64,000 nt of DNA from an uncultured Devosia sp. (GCF_963517015.1 NZ_CAUQDV010000001.1:2486001-2550000), one strand, 5' to 3'. Shown: positions 40,109 to 49,493, numbered from the stretch's first letter. Numbers and translations: made by a program. Notes: generated by a model not told the origin, from the sequence alone.

Positions 40109-42499
40109 TTGTCTGCCGGTTCTCCTTTCAAGCGTCTGTGGGCGCGGTTCGTCCATGATCGCTCGATCGGCTTCGGGTTGGAGCACATCGGCCTGACCAC
40201 GCTGCGCTTTCCCCGCCTGGTTGCCATTGTGGTGCTGGCTTTTTCGGTGTTCTGCTTCACGCAGGTGCCCAAGGCCAGCGTCGATGGCGACCTGATGCGG
40301 GTCTATGCCCATTCCGGCCAGTATTACGACGCCTACCAGCATCTCTCGGACACGTTCGGCACTTTCGAGAACGACATCTATGTCCTCGTCTCCTCACCGC
40401 GGCTGACCGAGCCGGAGACGCTGGAGCGGGTGCGCGAGCTCGCCTTCGATCTCGAGCTCAACGACTATGCCGTGGGCACCATGTCGCCCTTTAGTCTGCG
40501 CACGCCGGTGGGCAATGGCGGATCGGTGCCGTCGGTGCCGGAAAATCTCGACAATTTCGGGGATGTGGCGCGGGCGCTGAGCAATCTGCAGCAGAACGAC
40601 CCGATGATGCGCAATCTCATCACGCCGGACCTTTCCGGCATGGTGCTGATCATGTTCCCCAATCAGCAGAAGGTTCGCGAAGACGGCAGCAAGGCGATGA
40701 TCGACGCCGTGCGCAAGACGATCGCCTATTATGCTGACGACAATATCTCCATCGAGCTGACCGGGCCGCCACTTTGGACCTCGGAAATGCTGTCGGCCGC
40801 CGTCAATGACCAGGTGCAGTTTACCGTCTGGGGCTTTGCACTGGGCGCGCTGATCGCCTTTTTCGCGCTGCGCTCCATTCCGGGAGCGCTCCTGGTCGCG
40901 GCAACGCCGTTCCTTGCGGTGATGTGGTCGATGGGCATGGTGCTGCTGCTGTTCGGCTCGTTCTCCTTTCTTACCATCATCGTCACCACGCTGGTGCTGG
41001 TGATCAGCTTTGCGGAGTCGATGTTCTTCGTCTTCAACTGGCTGGCCTATTGGCGCGACGGCATGGAGCCCAACAAGGCGGTGGATGCGACGGTCAAGCT
41101 TGTCGGCCCGGCCGCGGCGCTGACCATGCTCACGACCTTCGTCAGCTTTGCCTCGCTGGCGCTGACGCCCGGCCAGGGCGTGTGGGAATTTGCCATTTCC
41201 GGCGCCATCGGCACCTTTCTGCTGTTCGTGTGCCTCATGACCTTCATGCCGCTGATGCTGAAGGCCGCGATCCGGCTCGGCTTCCAGCCGCCGCGGCGCA
41301 ATAGTGTCGTGTTGACCGCGCCCCTGCCCGTCAGCTGGGCCATGGCCAGCCGGTTTGGCCGGCCGCTGTCCATTGCGGCGATCGTGGTGACGGTGCTGCT
41401 GCTGATCCCCTATGGGCTGATCAAGCCCTATTTCTCCTTCGAGGAATTTCTCGCCAAGGATTCGGCAGCGCTCAACACGGCCGAGCAGATCGACGATGGC
41501 GTGGGCGGGGTGGCGCCACTCTATATCCGCGTGCCGCTGGCGGGCGACGATCCGAACATGAACGACGCGGATTTCGAGCGGGTCAAGACAGTGCATCGCA
41601 TCCTCGAAAGTCATATCGGGGAGAACAAAGTCATCTCCGCGGCCAGCATCACCAATTATGTCGATGCCGGTTTTTCGCGCGAGGAAGTGTTCGAGAGTGT
41701 CGGACCGTTCATGCGGCAGCGCTTCGTGACCGATGATGGGTCCCAGGCGCTGATCACCGGCTTCATGCCGGTCATTCTGTCGTCGGACGATCTCAAGGTG
41801 CTGGTCGACGACGTGAATGCGGAAATGGCGACGGCTGGCATCGAGAATGCCGAGATCGGCGGCCTGCGGGTGCTGACGACTTTTGGCACCGACCAGATCG
41901 TTTCCGGGCTGCATCTCGATCTGACGCTGTCGGTCATCATCAACATTGCGCTGATCGGCTTTGCCTTCCAATCCTACCGGGTGGCGCTGGCCTCGGCCAT
42001 TCCCAATCTTTTTCCCGTGCTGGGCACGCTGGCCTGGCTCTATTTCACCGGCCAAGGGCTGCAGTTGACCACGGTCATCGCGCTGACCATCGCCTTTGGC
42101 ATTGCGGTGGATGATACGGTGCATTTCTTGTCGCACTATCTCCACGCCCGGCGCGAGGAAGGCCGGCCGCATCTCGAAGCGGTGCAGCATACGCTGGACC
42201 GCATCGGCGGGGCGATCGTCGGCACCACCGTGATCCTGTGCGCCGGGGTGATCATCGTCACCTTCTCGGATCTGCCGCAGGTGGCGCTGTTCGGCTCGCT
42301 GTTCATCGCGACGCTGCTGTTTGCGCTGATCGGCGATCTCTTCATCCTGCCCGCCTTGATGGTGGCGGGTGGCAAGTTCTTCCACCCGCTCGGACGCATT
42401 CGTGTGGGGACAGTCGATCACGATCCGACGCCCGACGATCCCACTGGCGATACGATCACCGGCGAAGGTGGTACGGAAGGGCATTCGAGCCCTGCTTGA
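40109..42499 (+). CDS. MMPL/RND-family membrane transporter
   Basis: 796 aa, probably starting at TTG 40109; no in-frame ATG lies nearby. Topology is RND-like in two halves: one helix, a periplasmic domain, five helices (about 235-395), a second helix and periplasmic domain, and five helices (about 610-760). The second half carries IAFGIAVDDTVHFLSHY, the Asp pair expected for proton coupling. It is similar to MMPL/HpnN-type exporters of lipids or hopanoids; the cargo is unknown. There are no adjacent membrane-fusion or outer-membrane genes. The C-terminus is acidic and Asp/Thr-rich. Confidence 0.9.
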   Translation: MSAGSPFKRLWARFVHDRSIGFGLEHIGLTTLRFPRLVAIVVLAFSVFCFTQVPKASVDGDLMRVYAHSGQYYDAYQHLSDTFGTFENDIYVLVSSPRLTEPETLERVRELAFDLELNDYAVGTMSPFSLRTPVGNGGSVPSVPENLDNFGDVARALSNLQQNDPMMRNLITPDLSGMVLIMFPNQQKVREDGSKAMIDAVRKTIAYYADDNISIELTGPPLWTSEMLSAAVNDQVQFTVWGFALGALIAFFALRSIPGALLVAATPFLAVMWSMGMVLLLFGSFSFLTIIVTTLVLVISFAESMFFVFNWLAYWRDGMEPNKAVDATVKLVGPAAALTMLTTFVSFASLALTPGQGVWEFAISGAIGTFLLFVCLMTFMPLMLKAAIRLGFQPPRRNSVVLTAPLPVSWAMASRFGRPLSIAAIVVTVLLLIPYGLIKPYFSFEEFLAKDSAALNTAEQIDDGVGGVAPLYIRVPLAGDDPNMNDADFERVKTVHRILESHIGENKVISAASITNYVDAGFSREEVFESVGPFMRQRFVTDDGSQALITGFMPVILSSDDLKVLVDDVNAEMATAGIENAEIGGLRVLTTFGTDQIVSGLHLDLTLSVIINIALIGFAFQSYRVALASAIPNLFPVLGTLAWLYFTGQGLQLTTVIALTIAFGIAVDDTVHFLSHYLHARREEGRPHLEAVQHTLDRIGGAIVGTTVILCAGVIIVTFSDLPQVALFGSLFIATLLFALIGDLFILPALMVAGGKFFHPLGRIRVGTVDHDPTPDDPTGDTITGEGGTEGHSSPA

Positions 42500-42586
42500 G
42501 CCATGCTTGCGGGTCAAACGGGCGACAGATTAGATGCGGCATGCCGATTCGACGGGCGGCCAAGGACAGGCTGGGAGGCCTAAGTG

Positions 42587-43117
42587 ATGAGCATTTCCGG
42601 ATTTTTGGCGCGTGGTCTGCTTGCCGCCGGTCTCCTTGCCTCCGGCTGCGTCGCGACCTTGCCCGCCTTTGCCGGTCCGGCCGAAGTGGCGCTCATCCAG
42701 TCCTATATCGGGGAATGGCGCGGTCGCGGCGTGCTGATCGGCGCCAATACGGAAACCGTGGTCTGCCGCATGACCTTCAGCCAGGGTAACCAGGACAAGG
42801 TGAACTACAGCGGTCGCTGTTCGCTGGCCGGCACGCAGCTCTCGGTAGCCGGCACCGTGGCCTATGTGGAAGCGTCGAAGCGCTATGAGGCGGCGATGAG
42901 CTCCAATGCGACATTTACCGGCGTGGCTGTCGGCCAGAAGCGCGGCGACGGCATGGTGTTCAACCTGCGCGAACGCGATCAGGACGAAGAGGGCAAGGAC
43001 CTCAACATCACCGCCCAGATCCATCTCGAACCGGAAGCCATCGGGGTTTCCTTCGAGGTCGTCTATGTCGAAAGCGGTGATTACCTGCGTGCCGAAGTGC
43101 CCTTCGAGCGGCAGTGA
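42587..43117 (+). CDS. Conserved secreted or lipoprotein, unknown function
   Basis: 176 aa from ATG 42587; GGAGG eight bases upstream decides it over GTG 42584. The signal peptide contains LLASGC, a possible lipobox, as well as a downstream AFAG cleavage site, so lipidation is uncertain. The mature part is beta-rich: YIGEWRGRGVLIGANTETVVC and GRCSLAGTQLSVAGTV, with two cysteines and an acidic RERDQDEEGKD loop. It suggests a lipocalin-like barrel, but I do not recognise a family. It follows the transporter gene by 87 bp. Confidence 0.78.
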   Translation: MSISGFLARGLLAAGLLASGCVATLPAFAGPAEVALIQSYIGEWRGRGVLIGANTETVVCRMTFSQGNQDKVNYSGRCSLAGTQLSVAGTVAYVEASKRYEAAMSSNATFTGVAVGQKRGDGMVFNLRERDQDEEGKDLNITAQIHLEPEAIGVSFEVVYVESGDYLRAEVPFERQ

Positions 43118-43141
43118 AACGTTGTAATTTCTTTTTTGATA

Positions 43142-43159
43142 TCAGACGTTTGAGTCTGA
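43142..43159. promoter_or_regulatory. Short inverted repeat before the GGDEF gene
   Basis: TCAGAC-6-GTCTGA after a T-rich stretch (TTTCTTTTTTGATA). It could be a hairpin ending the upstream gene or an operator for the next one. Not decided. Confidence 0.35.
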
Positions 43160-43163
43160 CGAA

Positions 43164-44543
43164 GTGTTAACTATCGGGGCCTATCGTTTCCGCACTATCG
43201 GGAACGCCTCATTGTCTATCATTACTGTCTCACCCCAGTCGGGCCAGCTTGCCGCGAGCGAGTTGGCGGAACGGCTGCAGCGTCTTTGCGAACTGCTTGG
43301 CGTCGCCGGCGGAAGGCTTTCCGTCATAGCGCCCCGCGGCAGTGAGATGGTTGGACACTATGGATCAGGTGCCGGAAATCTCGCGGCGCTTGAAAGCCTG
43401 ACCATCCGGTCGGGCAAGTCGATGATCATCGCCGACAGCGGTGCCCTGCCCGGTCTCGTGCGGTTTTACGTGGGATTGCTGATCGAGAGCTATTCCGGCC
43501 CGGAACGCTATCTGCTCAGCCTGCATGACGACCGTCCCCGCAGCCGGTCGATGGCTGACCACCTTGGCGCCCTGGCGCATGAGGCAACGGTGCTGCACCG
43601 GGAAGAACAGCAGGGTCGGCAGATTGCGGCGCAGCAGCGGACGATTGCGGATTTCGAGGCGGTGGAGGAACACCGCCGCAACCTGTTCGATCGCGCATCG
43701 GCCACGGCGCGGATCGGCATCTGGCAGTGCAATCTCAGCGACGGCAGCATCATCTGGACCAATGGCGTCTATGACCTGTTCGAGATCGAACGCGACAGCC
43801 TGATCACGCGCGAAACCACGCTGCACCATTACACGGATGAATCGCGCAAGCGCATGGAGCTGATCCGCAATTTGGCGATCGCCCATTGCACCGATTTTTC
43901 GGTGGATTGCGAAATCATCACCACGAGCGGCAAGCACCGCTGGATGCGGCTGACTGGCGCCGTGGAGAGCCGCGATGGGGTGGCCTATCGCATTTTTGGC
44001 ATGAAGCAGGACATTACCGAGGAAAAGCTGATGGCGGACCAGACCCGCTATCTGGCGGAGTTCGACGTGATGACGGGCCTCGCCAATCGCAGCCAGTTCC
44101 AGGCGCGGCTGTCGGCGCTGGACGAAGGGCGCAGGGCGCTGGGCGCCATGCTGCTGGTCGACCTCGATGGCTTCAAGCAGGTCAATGACACCTATGGCCA
44201 TGCCATGGGCGACGAATGCCTGCGCCTTGCCGCGCAGAAGCTGACGGAATGCTGCCATCACGCAGAACTCGTGGCGCGCATCGGCGGCGACGAGTTTGCC
44301 GTGCTGTTCCCGGCCGGCATTTCGGAGGCCGAGACCAGCGCCGTGGCCGACCAGATCGTCAGCGCGATCGGCAGTCCCTTCCTTCGCCAGGGGCACCGGA
44401 TGACGCTGGGCGCTTCGGTGGGCGTGGCCCGTTTTGGTGGTGGCTCTTCGGAAGACCTGTTCCGCCAGGCAGACGCAGCGCTTTACGCCGCAAAAGCGGC
44501 CGGCCGCAATACTAGTCGCGCCTATGTCGCTGATGCTGCTTGA
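43164..44543 (+). CDS. PAS-GGDEF diguanylate cyclase
   Basis: 459 aa from GTG 43164; TTG 43212 is an alternative. A helical N-terminal region with a coiled-coil-like stretch (about 130-180) is followed by a PAS domain (ASATARIGIWQCNLSDGSII, about 185-290, ending in a PAC segment GMKQDITEEK). A GGDEF domain (about 300-455) follows with intact active site RIGGDEFAVLF. The RxxD inhibition site five residues upstream is absent (HHAE), so product feedback is not expected. It makes cyclic-di-GMP in response to a PAS ligand. There is no membrane segment, so it is soluble. The CRP-like site lies just after its stop. Confidence 0.92.
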   Translation: MLTIGAYRFRTIGNASLSIITVSPQSGQLAASELAERLQRLCELLGVAGGRLSVIAPRGSEMVGHYGSGAGNLAALESLTIRSGKSMIIADSGALPGLVRFYVGLLIESYSGPERYLLSLHDDRPRSRSMADHLGALAHEATVLHREEQQGRQIAAQQRTIADFEAVEEHRRNLFDRASATARIGIWQCNLSDGSIIWTNGVYDLFEIERDSLITRETTLHHYTDESRKRMELIRNLAIAHCTDFSVDCEIITTSGKHRWMRLTGAVESRDGVAYRIFGMKQDITEEKLMADQTRYLAEFDVMTGLANRSQFQARLSALDEGRRALGAMLLVDLDGFKQVNDTYGHAMGDECLRLAAQKLTECCHHAELVARIGGDEFAVLFPAGISEAETSAVADQIVSAIGSPFLRQGHRMTLGASVGVARFGGGSSEDLFRQADAALYAAKAAGRNTSRAYVADAA

Positions 44544-44560
44544 TTTGATTTACTTCGACT

Positions 44561-44576
44561 TGTGATGCAAATCACA
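44561..44576. promoter_or_regulatory. CRP/FNR-type site TGTGA-N6-TCACA
   Basis: TGTGATGCAAATCACA is a perfect match to the CRP consensus half-sites. It lies 17 bp after the GGDEF stop and 110 bp before the luxR-type start, within an AT-rich stretch. It suggests cAMP-CRP-like control of the LuxR gene; no binding evidence exists. Confidence 0.65.
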
Positions 44577-44686
44577 GTAAAGTCGATTCACTGATTTATG
44601 TTATTTCTGGCTGTTGGCGCGGCCGGACCATCCCAAATACTATCTCATGTAGCGCGTTGGACGGCGCGCATTCGGGGAGCACCGAT

Positions 44687-45385
44687 GTGCTTGAACTCGT
44701 AGAACCGTTCCTGGAATTGAGCAGGCGGATCCGCACAAAGCAGGATGTCCTGGCTGCGCTTGAGAAGGCCTGTGCAACGTTCGGTTTCCGGTCAGCCATC
44801 CTTCTCGAATACACACCGGACCTCGAATCCATCGTCGATTATCTGGACACCGACGAGCAGCGCAGGCCGCGCTGGAAAAAGCCGCTGACATCGGAAAGCA
44901 TCAAGCGGGCTGTGGCGGATTCACGCGTCCTGATCGAGCGCGGGCACGTGGTGCGCTTCGATGCGTCGCGGTTCAAGCCGGACGATCCCTATCGCCGGGT
45001 GGCCGAGGAACTGGATCTGCTCGATGGGGTGTCAGCGCCGATCGTGCAGGACAAGGATGTGGCGGGCGCGCTGCATTTTTCAGGCAAGCATGCCTTGCCG
45101 CCCAAGCACGAGGCGGGGTTGCATGCCATTGCATACATGCTGTTTGCAAGTTTCCGCACCGTTCGCGACCTCGATGACCCGGCGCATCGCGCAACCCTGA
45201 CACCACGGGAGAAGGAGGTGATGGTGCAATCGTCGCTGGGTCTAACCTCACCCGAAATCGCCCTCAAGCTCGGGCTTGCCGAGCGGACGGTGAACCAGCA
45301 CATCGAAAACGTCGCTTTCAAATTCGGCACCAAGAACCGTATCCACACGGTTGCCAATCTGCTGCGCATGAACCTGCTGGACTAG
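44687..45385 (+). CDS. LuxR-family regulator, solo
   Basis: 232 aa from GTG 44687; GGGGAG seven bases upstream chooses it over TTG 44657. The N-terminal half resembles the autoinducer-binding domain in layout (SAPIVQDKDVAGALHFSG strand) but lacks the usual Trp/Tyr ligand cluster. The C-terminal LuxR HTH is LTPREKEVMVQSSLGLTSPE and then LKLGLAERTVNQHIENV. No luxI gene is in the window, so it is a solo that may sense a different ligand. A perfect CRP-like site lies upstream. Its stop shares CTAG with the convergent phosphoesterase gene. Confidence 0.88.
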   Translation: MLELVEPFLELSRRIRTKQDVLAALEKACATFGFRSAILLEYTPDLESIVDYLDTDEQRRPRWKKPLTSESIKRAVADSRVLIERGHVVRFDASRFKPDDPYRRVAEELDLLDGVSAPIVQDKDVAGALHFSGKHALPPKHEAGLHAIAYMLFASFRTVRDLDDPAHRATLTPREKEVMVQSSLGLTSPEIALKLGLAERTVNQHIENVAFKFGTKNRIHTVANLLRMNLLD

Positions 45386-46209
45386 ACCGGTTCTGTTGCC
45401 TTGTCGCGCGTGACCCAGGCTCCGTCTCGCCATTCGCGGACGGTGACGGTGATCTGTTCGGGTGTGATGTCGATCAGGTTATAGGCGTTGGGTTCTCCAC
45501 GCAGGCGCGTGGAAATGGCAGACGACGCCTGCACCACCAGGATCGGCGCCACGGTGGACTTGCTGAGGCCCATGGGCTGGCCTTCGCGTTCCTTGGCCTT
45601 GGTTTCATGCTTGCGCACATAGGACAGGTGGAAGTGTCCCGAGAGGACCAGCCGCACGCCAAGGCTGGCGAAGGTTTCCAGCGCGTCGTCGGCGCGTTTT
45701 ACGCGCTTCGTCTTCTGGATCATCGTCTCGGTGGGAAACAGCAGCGGATGATGGGCGACGATGACGCGAACGGCGTTGGGTGAAGCCTTGGCCAGGCGGT
45801 CGTCGAGATCTTCGAGCTGGCCACGGGAAATGGTGCCATGGCCCCAGTTCCACTCCAGTCGCGCCCGGCGCGAGGTGCGCATGCCGACCAGCACGACCCC
45901 GTCCATTTCAAGGAAGGGCTCGAGGTCGGGCGAGATGAACTTCTTATAGAGCCCATAGGGGTTGAGGAAGCGGCGCAGGATGTTGACCGCCGGCACATCG
46001 TGATTGCCCGGCACGGCGAAGACCGGCGCGGTGAGCTTGTCGAGAAACTCCCGTGCCTGCTCGAACTCTTCCTTGGTGCCGATCTGGGTGAAATCACCGC
46101 TGGCCACGACCAGGTCAGGCTTTTGCGCATTGATGTCTTCGGCAAAGCCTTCGGCCAGGGCCGGATCGTGATGGCCGAAATGCAGGTCTGAAATGTGGAG
46201 GATCTTCAT
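45382..46209 (-). CDS. Metallophosphoesterase
   Basis: 275 aa calcineurin-like enzyme. The metal-binding motifs are ISDLHFGHHD (Asp8, His10), ASGDFTQIG, PGNHDVP, VAHHPLL and LSGHFHLS. Substrates range from nucleotides to phospholipids, and none can be assigned. Its ATG overlaps the stop of the lipid-kinase-like gene as ATGA (46206-46209), so the two are cotranscribed. No signal peptide, therefore cytoplasmic. Confidence 0.92.
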   Translation of the reverse strand: MKILHISDLHFGHHDPALAEGFAEDINAQKPDLVVASGDFTQIGTKEEFEQAREFLDKLTAPVFAVPGNHDVPAVNILRRFLNPYGLYKKFISPDLEPFLEMDGVVLVGMRTSRRARLEWNWGHGTISRGQLEDLDDRLAKASPNAVRVIVAHHPLLFPTETMIQKTKRVKRADDALETFASLGVRLVLSGHFHLSYVRKHETKAKEREGQPMGLSKSTVAPILVVQASSAISTRLRGEPNAYNLIDITPEQITVTVREWRDGAWVTRDKATEPV

Positions 46210-47129
46210 GCTGCAGCCGCCTGCACCACCTCGGCCGGGACGACAACGGACAGAGCTTTGGGTCTGATGGTGAATTTGAGCGGCGTATGCATGGTTTCCA
46301 CCTCGCCGTCGAACATGACCTTGATCAGGTCCTTGCGCGTGTCGATGGTGACGGAGTTGACGCTTTCGACGGTTAGCGCCTCGTCATTGCGCCAGCGGCC
46401 CAGCAGCATGCCAGTGGTCAGGCGGATGAAGTCGCGGGTGGTGAAATGGTGCAGCACATAGAGCGTCAGCGTGCCGCGGTCGAGACTGCCGCGCGAGAAG
46501 AACTGGCCTACGCCCTCGTCATAGGCATTTGAGGCCACGGCCATGGCCTGGACCCGCTGAACCCGCCGCTCCCCGTCACCCGGATCGATGACCACGGCCA
46601 TTTTCTTGGCCCGGGCGATGCGGCGGAAGAAATAGCGCATGAAGCCGATCTTGGCGCCCGGGTCCTGGCGCCCACGGATCTTTTCGCGGCCAGCGGCCAT
46701 GCCGGGAATGAGGCCGATGACGACCTTGTGGAGGAAAATGCGGCCATTGACCTCGCCTACATCGATACGGTGGGTTTCGCCGGTCGCAAGCGCCGCGACG
46801 GCGCCCTTGAGATCGAGCGGGACGTGAAGGTCCTTGGCCAGCGCATTGACGGTGCCCAGTGGCAGGATAGCGAGTTTTCTGTCGGTATCGACCAAGGCTG
46901 CCGCCAGCGCCGTGATGGTGCCGTCGCCACCTGCAGCCACGATGGTTGGCGCGCCGCTGGCCAGGGCATCGTCGATGCGTGTTTGCATCGGCTGATCGCT
47001 GCGGGCATCGATGGCCGCCGACAGGCCATGGTTCTCGAAAATGACCCGCACGGCATCGGCGTCTATGCCCAAGGCGTTGGCTGTGCCTGCATTGGCGTTG
47101 AGAATGACATAGTGGGAAATGTCGGCCAT
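46206..47129 (-). CDS. Diacylglycerol/lipid kinase family protein
   Basis: 307 aa from ATG 47129; the longer upstream frame overlaps the PAP2 gene on the other strand. The DAGK catalytic domain shows NANAGTAN at the N-terminus, the nucleotide loop AAGGDGTITAL (near residue 65), LGTVNALAKDL and a C-terminal beta sandwich with MFDGEV. It phosphorylates diacylglycerol, sphingosine or a related lipid. It is translationally coupled to the phosphoesterase and divergent from a PAP2 phosphatase, suggesting a small lipid-phosphate cluster. Confidence 0.93.
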   Translation of the reverse strand: MADISHYVILNANAGTANALGIDADAVRVIFENHGLSAAIDARSDQPMQTRIDDALASGAPTIVAAGGDGTITALAAALVDTDRKLAILPLGTVNALAKDLHVPLDLKGAVAALATGETHRIDVGEVNGRIFLHKVVIGLIPGMAAGREKIRGRQDPGAKIGFMRYFFRRIARAKKMAVVIDPGDGERRVQRVQAMAVASNAYDEGVGQFFSRGSLDRGTLTLYVLHHFTTRDFIRLTTGMLLGRWRNDEALTVESVNSVTIDTRKDLIKVMFDGEVETMHTPLKFTIRPKALSVVVPAEVVQAAAA

Positions 47130-47216
47130 GGTCGCTTGTGCCCCTATATGCAAAATGACGCAGGCGGAACGTGCGGGACGACCATGCGTTGCGTGGCGAT
47201 ACGAGGAAGCGTCAAA

Positions 47217-47951
47217 ATGTTGCAGAACTGGGATAAATCCCGCCATGTCCGCCGCGTGCGGGATTTCGTCACGACGGAAGCGCCACTGCTGGCGGCCATT
47301 GCCATCATCAGCGGGCTGATCCTGGCATTCTTGCAGATCGCCGACGAGATGATCGAAGGCGAGATGGAGTTTTTCGACGACACGATCCTGATGTGGTTTC
47401 GCGACCCGACCAATATCGACCAGACGATCGGGCCGAGCTGGGTGCATGAAATGGTGCGCGATATCACGGCGCTGGGCAGTTTTTCGCTGCTGGGCCTAAT
47501 CGTGGCGGTGGTCTGCATCAGCTTGGTCATGGCGCACAAGCGCGGTGCCGCACTGCTGGTGATCATTTCCGTGCTGGGCGGTACGCTGATCAGTACCGTG
47601 CTGAAATCAAGCTATGATCGCCCGCGCCCCGAGCTGGCGACCATGTCGGAACAGTTCACCGCCAGCTTTCCGAGCGGCCACGCCATGCTCTCGGCCGTGA
47701 CCTTTCTCACCCTTGGCGCCGTGCTGGCCCAGCTGGCGCCAACGCGGGCGCTGCGCATCTTCAGCTTCACCATAGCGATCGTCCTGACCGTCATGGTGGG
47801 CATGAGCCGCATCTACATGGGCGTGCATTTTCCAAGCGACGTGCTGGCCGGCTGGTGCCTTGGCGCGGCGTGGGCGCTGCTCTGCAGCACCGCGGCGATG
47901 ATGCTGAAACGGCGCGGCACGGTGGAGCGGATCAACAATGCCGATATCTAG
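47217..47951 (+). CDS. PAP2-family membrane phosphatase
   Basis: 244 aa from ATG 47217 with GAGGAA upstream. Six membrane helices are predicted. The three PAP2 motifs are present: KSSYDRPRP, SFPSGHAM and SRIYMGVHFPSDV with the catalytic His. It dephosphorylates lipid phosphates such as phosphatidate or undecaprenyl diphosphate. It faces the lipid-kinase gene across an 87-bp divergent gap. Its stop shares CTAG with the Gre-factor gene. Confidence 0.93.
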   Translation: MLQNWDKSRHVRRVRDFVTTEAPLLAAIAIISGLILAFLQIADEMIEGEMEFFDDTILMWFRDPTNIDQTIGPSWVHEMVRDITALGSFSLLGLIVAVVCISLVMAHKRGAALLVIISVLGGTLISTVLKSSYDRPRPELATMSEQFTASFPSGHAMLSAVTFLTLGAVLAQLAPTRALRIFSFTIAIVLTVMVGMSRIYMGVHFPSDVLAGWCLGAAWALLCSTAAMMLKRRGTVERINNADI

Positions 47952-48430
47952 GCAATGGCAGTCACTTCGAGCTCGTCGTCGCCCATGCTGACCACGTCGC
48001 CCACTTCCTTTCCGATCAGCCGGCGGGCGATGGGCGAGACATAGGAGATCGAGCCCGAAGCGGGATCCGCCTCGTCTTCGCCGACGATGCGATAGGTCTG
48101 TACGCGGCCATCATTGCGGCTGAAGGTGACCGTGCTGCCAAAGGCGACGGCGTCATGGTTTTCCGGCTTGGGCATGAGTTGCGCCGTCCGCAGGCGTTCG
48201 GTGAAATAGCGCAGGTCCCGCACCGGACCGGCCGATTGCCGGCGGCGCTCGTTGATATCCTCTACCAGGCTGGCCGTTTCATAGGCCGCCTTGGCCTCGG
48301 TCAAATGCTGTTCGAGCGCCTTGAGGCCGTTTTCAGTCACAAGATTGGCGTGTTCGGAGATCGGACGGTCGGGAAGCTGGGTTTCCGCCGCCGTCTCGGC
48401 ACTGTCTTCCTTGGTGAAAGCGACGCTCAT
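47948..48430 (-). CDS. GreA/GreB-family transcription factor (short form)
   Basis: 160 aa. An N-terminal helical region (ENGLKALEQHLTEAKAAYETASLV) precedes the C-terminal FKBP-like Gre domain (VAFGSTVTFSRNDGRVQTYRIVGEDEAD, then SPIARRLIGKEVGDVV). The coiled-coil tip acidic pair needed for RNA cleavage is not clear, so it could be a Gre-like or Rnk-like factor rather than a true cleavage factor. It binds the RNA polymerase secondary channel by family knowledge. It is transcribed toward PAP2. Confidence 0.9.
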   Translation of the reverse strand: MSVAFTKEDSAETAAETQLPDRPISEHANLVTENGLKALEQHLTEAKAAYETASLVEDINERRRQSAGPVRDLRYFTERLRTAQLMPKPENHDAVAFGSTVTFSRNDGRVQTYRIVGEDEADPASGSISYVSPIARRLIGKEVGDVVSMGDDELEVTAIA

Positions 48431-48565
48431 ATCCAGGCTCCGTCAATTCGAAAGTCTCAATGAAAAATGGGCCGCATGAGCGGCCCACGATCTGGGTCTC
48501 ACACCGGAGTGTGGACAATAAGGCTGGAAGCGTCGGAGCCTGCTTATTTGCCGCCCCACCCACGA

Positions 48566-48700
48566 TGTTCACCCCGGCCTTGAGCCGGGGCCCATCCCGA
48601 TATCGCACCACAGCCGCAAGGTGGTGGTGGCAAACACAAAGCCCTTGCAGCAAGGCGGCCATCTCAGGATGGATCCCGGCTCAAGGCCGGGATGACACCG
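48566..48700. repeat. Family A palindromic element, copy 4
   Basis: It starts TGTTCACCCCGGCCTTGAGC and ends GCTCAAGGCCGGGATGACAC, with the GCCGCAAGGTGG centre. It occupies most of the 302-bp gap between the Gre gene and ssb; the rest of that gap is plain sequence. Confidence 0.9.
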
Positions 48701-48732
48701 AGTTTGTGGAAACGCTCTGCAACATCTCGTTG

Positions 48733-49266
48733 TTAGAACGGGATGTCGTCGTCCATGCCGCCGGGCTCGAAGGCCGGGGCATTGGCGCGCGGGCGCTGGC
48801 CGCCACCACCACCATTGCCGCCATTGTCGCGAGCGCCGCGGAAGCCGCCATTGCTATCGCCATAGCCGCCGCCCGAATTGCCGTAGCCGGCATTGTCGCC
48901 GCCGCCGCCTTCACCACGGCCGTCGAGCAGGGTCATGTTGGAATTGAAGCCCTGCAACACGATTTCGGTCGAATACTTATCCTGGCCGGACTGGTCCTGC
49001 CACTTGCGGGTCTGCAGCTGGCCTTCGAGATAAACCTTGCTGCCCTTCTTGAGATAGCTCTCGGCGACGCGGGCCAGACCTTCCGAGAAGATCACCACGC
49101 GATGCCATTCGGTCTTTTCGCGGCGCTCGCCGGTGTTCTTGTCTTTCCAGTTCTCGGAGGTCGCGATGGAGAGGTTGACCACCTTGCCGCCGCTGGGAAG
49201 GTTGCGCACTTCCGGATCCGCACCGAGATTGCCGACCAGGATCACCTTGTTGACACTGCCTGCCAT
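48733..49266 (-). CDS. ssb: Single-stranded DNA-binding protein
   Basis: 177 aa. An OB fold (residues 1-110: VNKVILVGNLGADPEVR, TEWHRVVIF, YLEGQLQTRKWQDQSGQ) is followed by a Gly/Asn-rich linker of about 50 residues and the acidic protein-interaction tip DDDIPF. It coats ssDNA in replication, repair and recombination. An alphaproteobacterial SOS box lies 129 bp upstream of its start, on the side shared with the exporter gene. Confidence 0.97.
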   Translation of the reverse strand: MAGSVNKVILVGNLGADPEVRNLPSGGKVVNLSIATSENWKDKNTGERREKTEWHRVVIFSEGLARVAESYLKKGSKVYLEGQLQTRKWQDQSGQDKYSTEIVLQGFNSNMTLLDGRGEGGGGDNAGYGNSGGGYGDSNGGFRGARDNGGNGGGGGQRPRANAPAFEPGGMDDDIPF

Positions 49267-49394
49267 CGCTCATTCCTTTCAATTCAGTCCCCGGGCCGCT
49301 GCCGCTGGGGACGCTCACTTACGATTGGGCGCACCTTACTCCCGCGCCCCGTCCGGCGTCTCCGCCTCGCATCATTTGTGAACAACTCTTATTT

Positions 49395-49409
49395 GTTCCC
49401 ATTATGTTC
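49395..49409. promoter_or_regulatory. SOS (LexA) box 1, GTTC-N7-GTTC
   Basis: GTTCCCATTATGTTC matches the alphaproteobacterial LexA operator GTTC-N7-GTTC. It sits between ssb (divergent) and the lysE-type gene. An identical 15-mer, extended by two identical upstream bases (TT), lies at 50152 before uvrA. Confidence 0.85.
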
Positions 49410-49493
49410 TCATTCACACAACAGGTCAAGCCGCTGCTGACACGCCTTGTCAGCAGCCCTGCCCCAAGCGAAGGCATCGCTCGGGGGACCGAT

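Noticed and set aside
46206..47447. 413-aa long form of the lipid kinase
   Set aside because: The extra N-terminus overlaps the start of the PAP2 gene and is not kinase-like; the ATG at 47129 begins the conserved domain.
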